Positions 62,904 to 64,000 of a DNA stretch of 64,000 nucleotides are shown piece by piece. The notes below the pieces were generated by a model. That model searched no databases. It saw nothing but the letters and a program-made list of their open reading frames with translations, and was not told the origin of the DNA. Positions within the stretch are counted from its first letter, which is position 1, and the number at the start of each line of letters is the position of its first letter. The translations under genes and the position numbers were made by a program. The stretch comes from Burkholderia sp. GAS332 (GTDB lineage Bacteria; Pseudomonadota; Gammaproteobacteria; Burkholderiales; Burkholderiaceae): positions 740,683-804,682 of the forward strand of contig FSRV01000003.1 of the NCBI GenBank assembly GCA_900142905.1. The letters run 5' to 3'.

Positions 62904-63083
62904 ATGACCACACGCGCACAGCGCGAAGTGCACCGCCTGCTGACTGCACCGGTAGCCGATGAGCAACGCTTGGCTCTCGACCAACTCCTTTTGCCGCTTA
63001 CCGGTCGCCCCGTCAGTAAGCTGGCGTGGCTACGGCAATCGCCGGGCGAACCCAGTGCGAAAGCCGTTGTCGCACATTCATGA
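62904..63083 (+). pseudogene. Tn3-family transposase N-terminal (DUF4158) remnant
   Basis: The frame reads QREVHRLLTAPVADEQRLAL, then DQLLLPLTGRPVSKLAWLRQ and SPGEPSAKAVVAH. The LD.LL...G...S.LAWLRQ.PG.PS pattern is that of the DUF4158 domain at the start of Tn3 transposases. Only about 59 codons remain and no catalytic domain follows. Confidence 0.45.
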
Positions 63084-63178
63084 TGAACGCTCCTTTGCCG
63101 TGGACGTCGCGACGTCTCCACTCCGGTATAAAAATCTCTAGGGTAGCGAGAGTCGTCCATCACATCAGAGTCATTGCG

Positions 63179-63982
63179 TCAATATCCCGTGTGCCCCGGT
63201 AGGGGGCCGTTTGATCGATCACTTCTACCAAACGCGACGAGATGTTCCTTAACGGTACCCGTAATTGCCGTGAGATCTGAACCAATCGCCACGAAATCGT
63301 ATCCGCAGTCGACATAACGTTGCGCCGCTTCAGTCGTCCCTGCGACAGTCCCGATCGGGCGGCCTCGTTTGTGGCATACCTTTACTGCCAATTTCATCAT
63401 GTCCTGGACTTCAGGATGTAGCACGTCACCAAGTCGACCCAAACTGGCCGCAAGATCGTTAGGACCGACGAATATCGCATCAACTCCTTCCACAGACGCG
63501 ATTTGATCCAGTTCCACGAATGTGTTTGCGGTTTCGACCTGAACTATCGCCGCCAGGTTGCTTTGACAGATTTTCAGGTAGTTCTGCACTGCCCCATAGC
63601 GACTGGCGCGCTGAACTCCCGCCACCCCACGTATCCCCGCGGGCGGGTATCGCATTGAGCGAATTGCCTGCGCAGCATCATCAGCGCCCTCAATCATCGG
63701 AAACATTAAAGTCTGCGCCCCGGCATCTAGGACACGCTTGACGACAACAGGATCGTTCGTCGGTATTCTCGTCACGCAGCCAGCAGGTGTTCCTGATATG
63801 GCGCGCTGAATTTCCACGACATCACCCAGGTCCAACGGCGAATGCTCCATATCTACGACGACAAAATCGATACCAGTCCAACCGATTGCTTCTGCACAGG
63901 TTGCCGATCCAGACATCAACCATGTACCGACTTGCAGTTCTTTGTTGTCTAGTCTCTGCTTGAATAGATTAGTCACTTGCAT
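63179..63982 (-). CDS. HpcH/HpaI-family class II aldolase
   Basis: Metal-dependent pyruvate aldolase family, 267 residues, splitting 4-hydroxy-2-oxo acids such as 4-hydroxy-2-oxoheptanedioate or 2-keto-3-deoxy sugar acids. Seen: VGTWLMSGSATCAEAIGWTG, the catalytic-base region FVVVDMEHSPLDLGD, RIPTNDPVVVKRVLDAGAQT, the metal Glu in AAIVQVETANTF and the metal Asp in IFVGPNDLAASLG. AAGGA precedes the ATG at 63982. Likely the end of a catabolic unit extending beyond the window. Confidence 0.9.
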   Translation of the reverse strand: MQVTNLFKQRLDNKELQVGTWLMSGSATCAEAIGWTGIDFVVVDMEHSPLDLGDVVEIQRAISGTPAGCVTRIPTNDPVVVKRVLDAGAQTLMFPMIEGADDAAQAIRSMRYPPAGIRGVAGVQRASRYGAVQNYLKICQSNLAAIVQVETANTFVELDQIASVEGVDAIFVGPNDLAASLGRLGDVLHPEVQDMMKLAVKVCHKRGRPIGTVAGTTEAAQRYVDCGYDFVAIGSDLTAITGTVKEHLVAFGRSDRSNGPLPGHTGY

Positions 63983-64000
63983 CAGAATTTTCCTTGTCAG

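Noticed and set aside
62720..63163. 147-codon - strand frame
   Set aside because: Low-complexity Arg/Ser-rich reading; the opposite strand holds a better Tn3 transposase fragment.

Overview
The window looks like a GC-rich Burkholderiales chromosome or megaplasmid (Burkholderia sensu lato, probably Paraburkholderia or Caballeronia). The evidence is four Burkholderia-type trimeric porins with AHAQSSVTLYG-like signal junctions, two MHS-type MFS carriers, many LysR regulators, an OmpW protein, a DUF2147 protein and BON-domain proteins. No rRNA, tRNA or CRISPR array was recognised.

Layout. (1) 1-5500: end of an acyl-CoA synthetase, a short-chain dehydrogenase, a GMC oxidoreductase, OmpW and DUF2147, probably lipid or alcohol catabolism plus envelope functions. 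(2) 6191-12412: an accessory block of a tyrosine integrase, a KfrA-like DNA-binding coiled-coil protein and six or seven conserved proteins of unknown role. A perfect 11-6-11 bp inverted repeat with the architecture of a tyrosine-recombinase core site lies beside the integrase. (3) 12903-22078: a decayed defence island. It holds a stand-alone HEPN protein, a compact Gabija-type GajA/GajB pair, a nuclease-like gene cut by an IS3 element, a frameshifted ApeA-like HEPN gene with a G7 tract, and DUF3800 and HNH remnants. (4) 22098-26161: a RIT element (three tandem tyrosine recombinases) held between two identical 263-bp inverted copies of the 5' end of an IS110-family element. This is the most striking structure of the window. 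(5) 26170-42190: catabolic and transport genes. They are a LysR/M20 amidohydrolase divergent pair, a polar amino-acid ABC importer, two porins, a hydantoinase-like/carbamoylase pair, and a LysR-controlled UbiD/UbiX/MHS-carrier operon. (6) 42270-54900: an IS6 element, broken SDR and LysR genes, a second LysR/M20 pair, an AMP-ligase, an amidase, an MHS carrier and two oppositely oriented porin-BON cassettes. (7) 54902-64000: a patchwork of IS6, plasmid-type DUF932, IS3 and Tn3 scraps, a CocE-like lipoprotein hydrolase, a broken HigBA-type module, a second partial copy of the MHS carrier gene and an HpaI-type aldolase.

How the genes work together. Region 5-6 reads as scavenging of amide-type compounds. 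Porins admit the substrate, ABC or MHS carriers import it, M20/carbamoylase/hydantoinase/amidase enzymes hydrolyse C-N bonds, and UbiD/UbiX or an acyl-CoA ligase process the released acids, each under a nearby LysR regulator. Region 3 would act against phage or plasmids. Regions 2, 4 and 7 show repeated insertion and rearrangement. At least five genes carry apparent one-base losses in short homopolymers and one an apparent one-base gain, so part of the pseudogene count may be assembly error.
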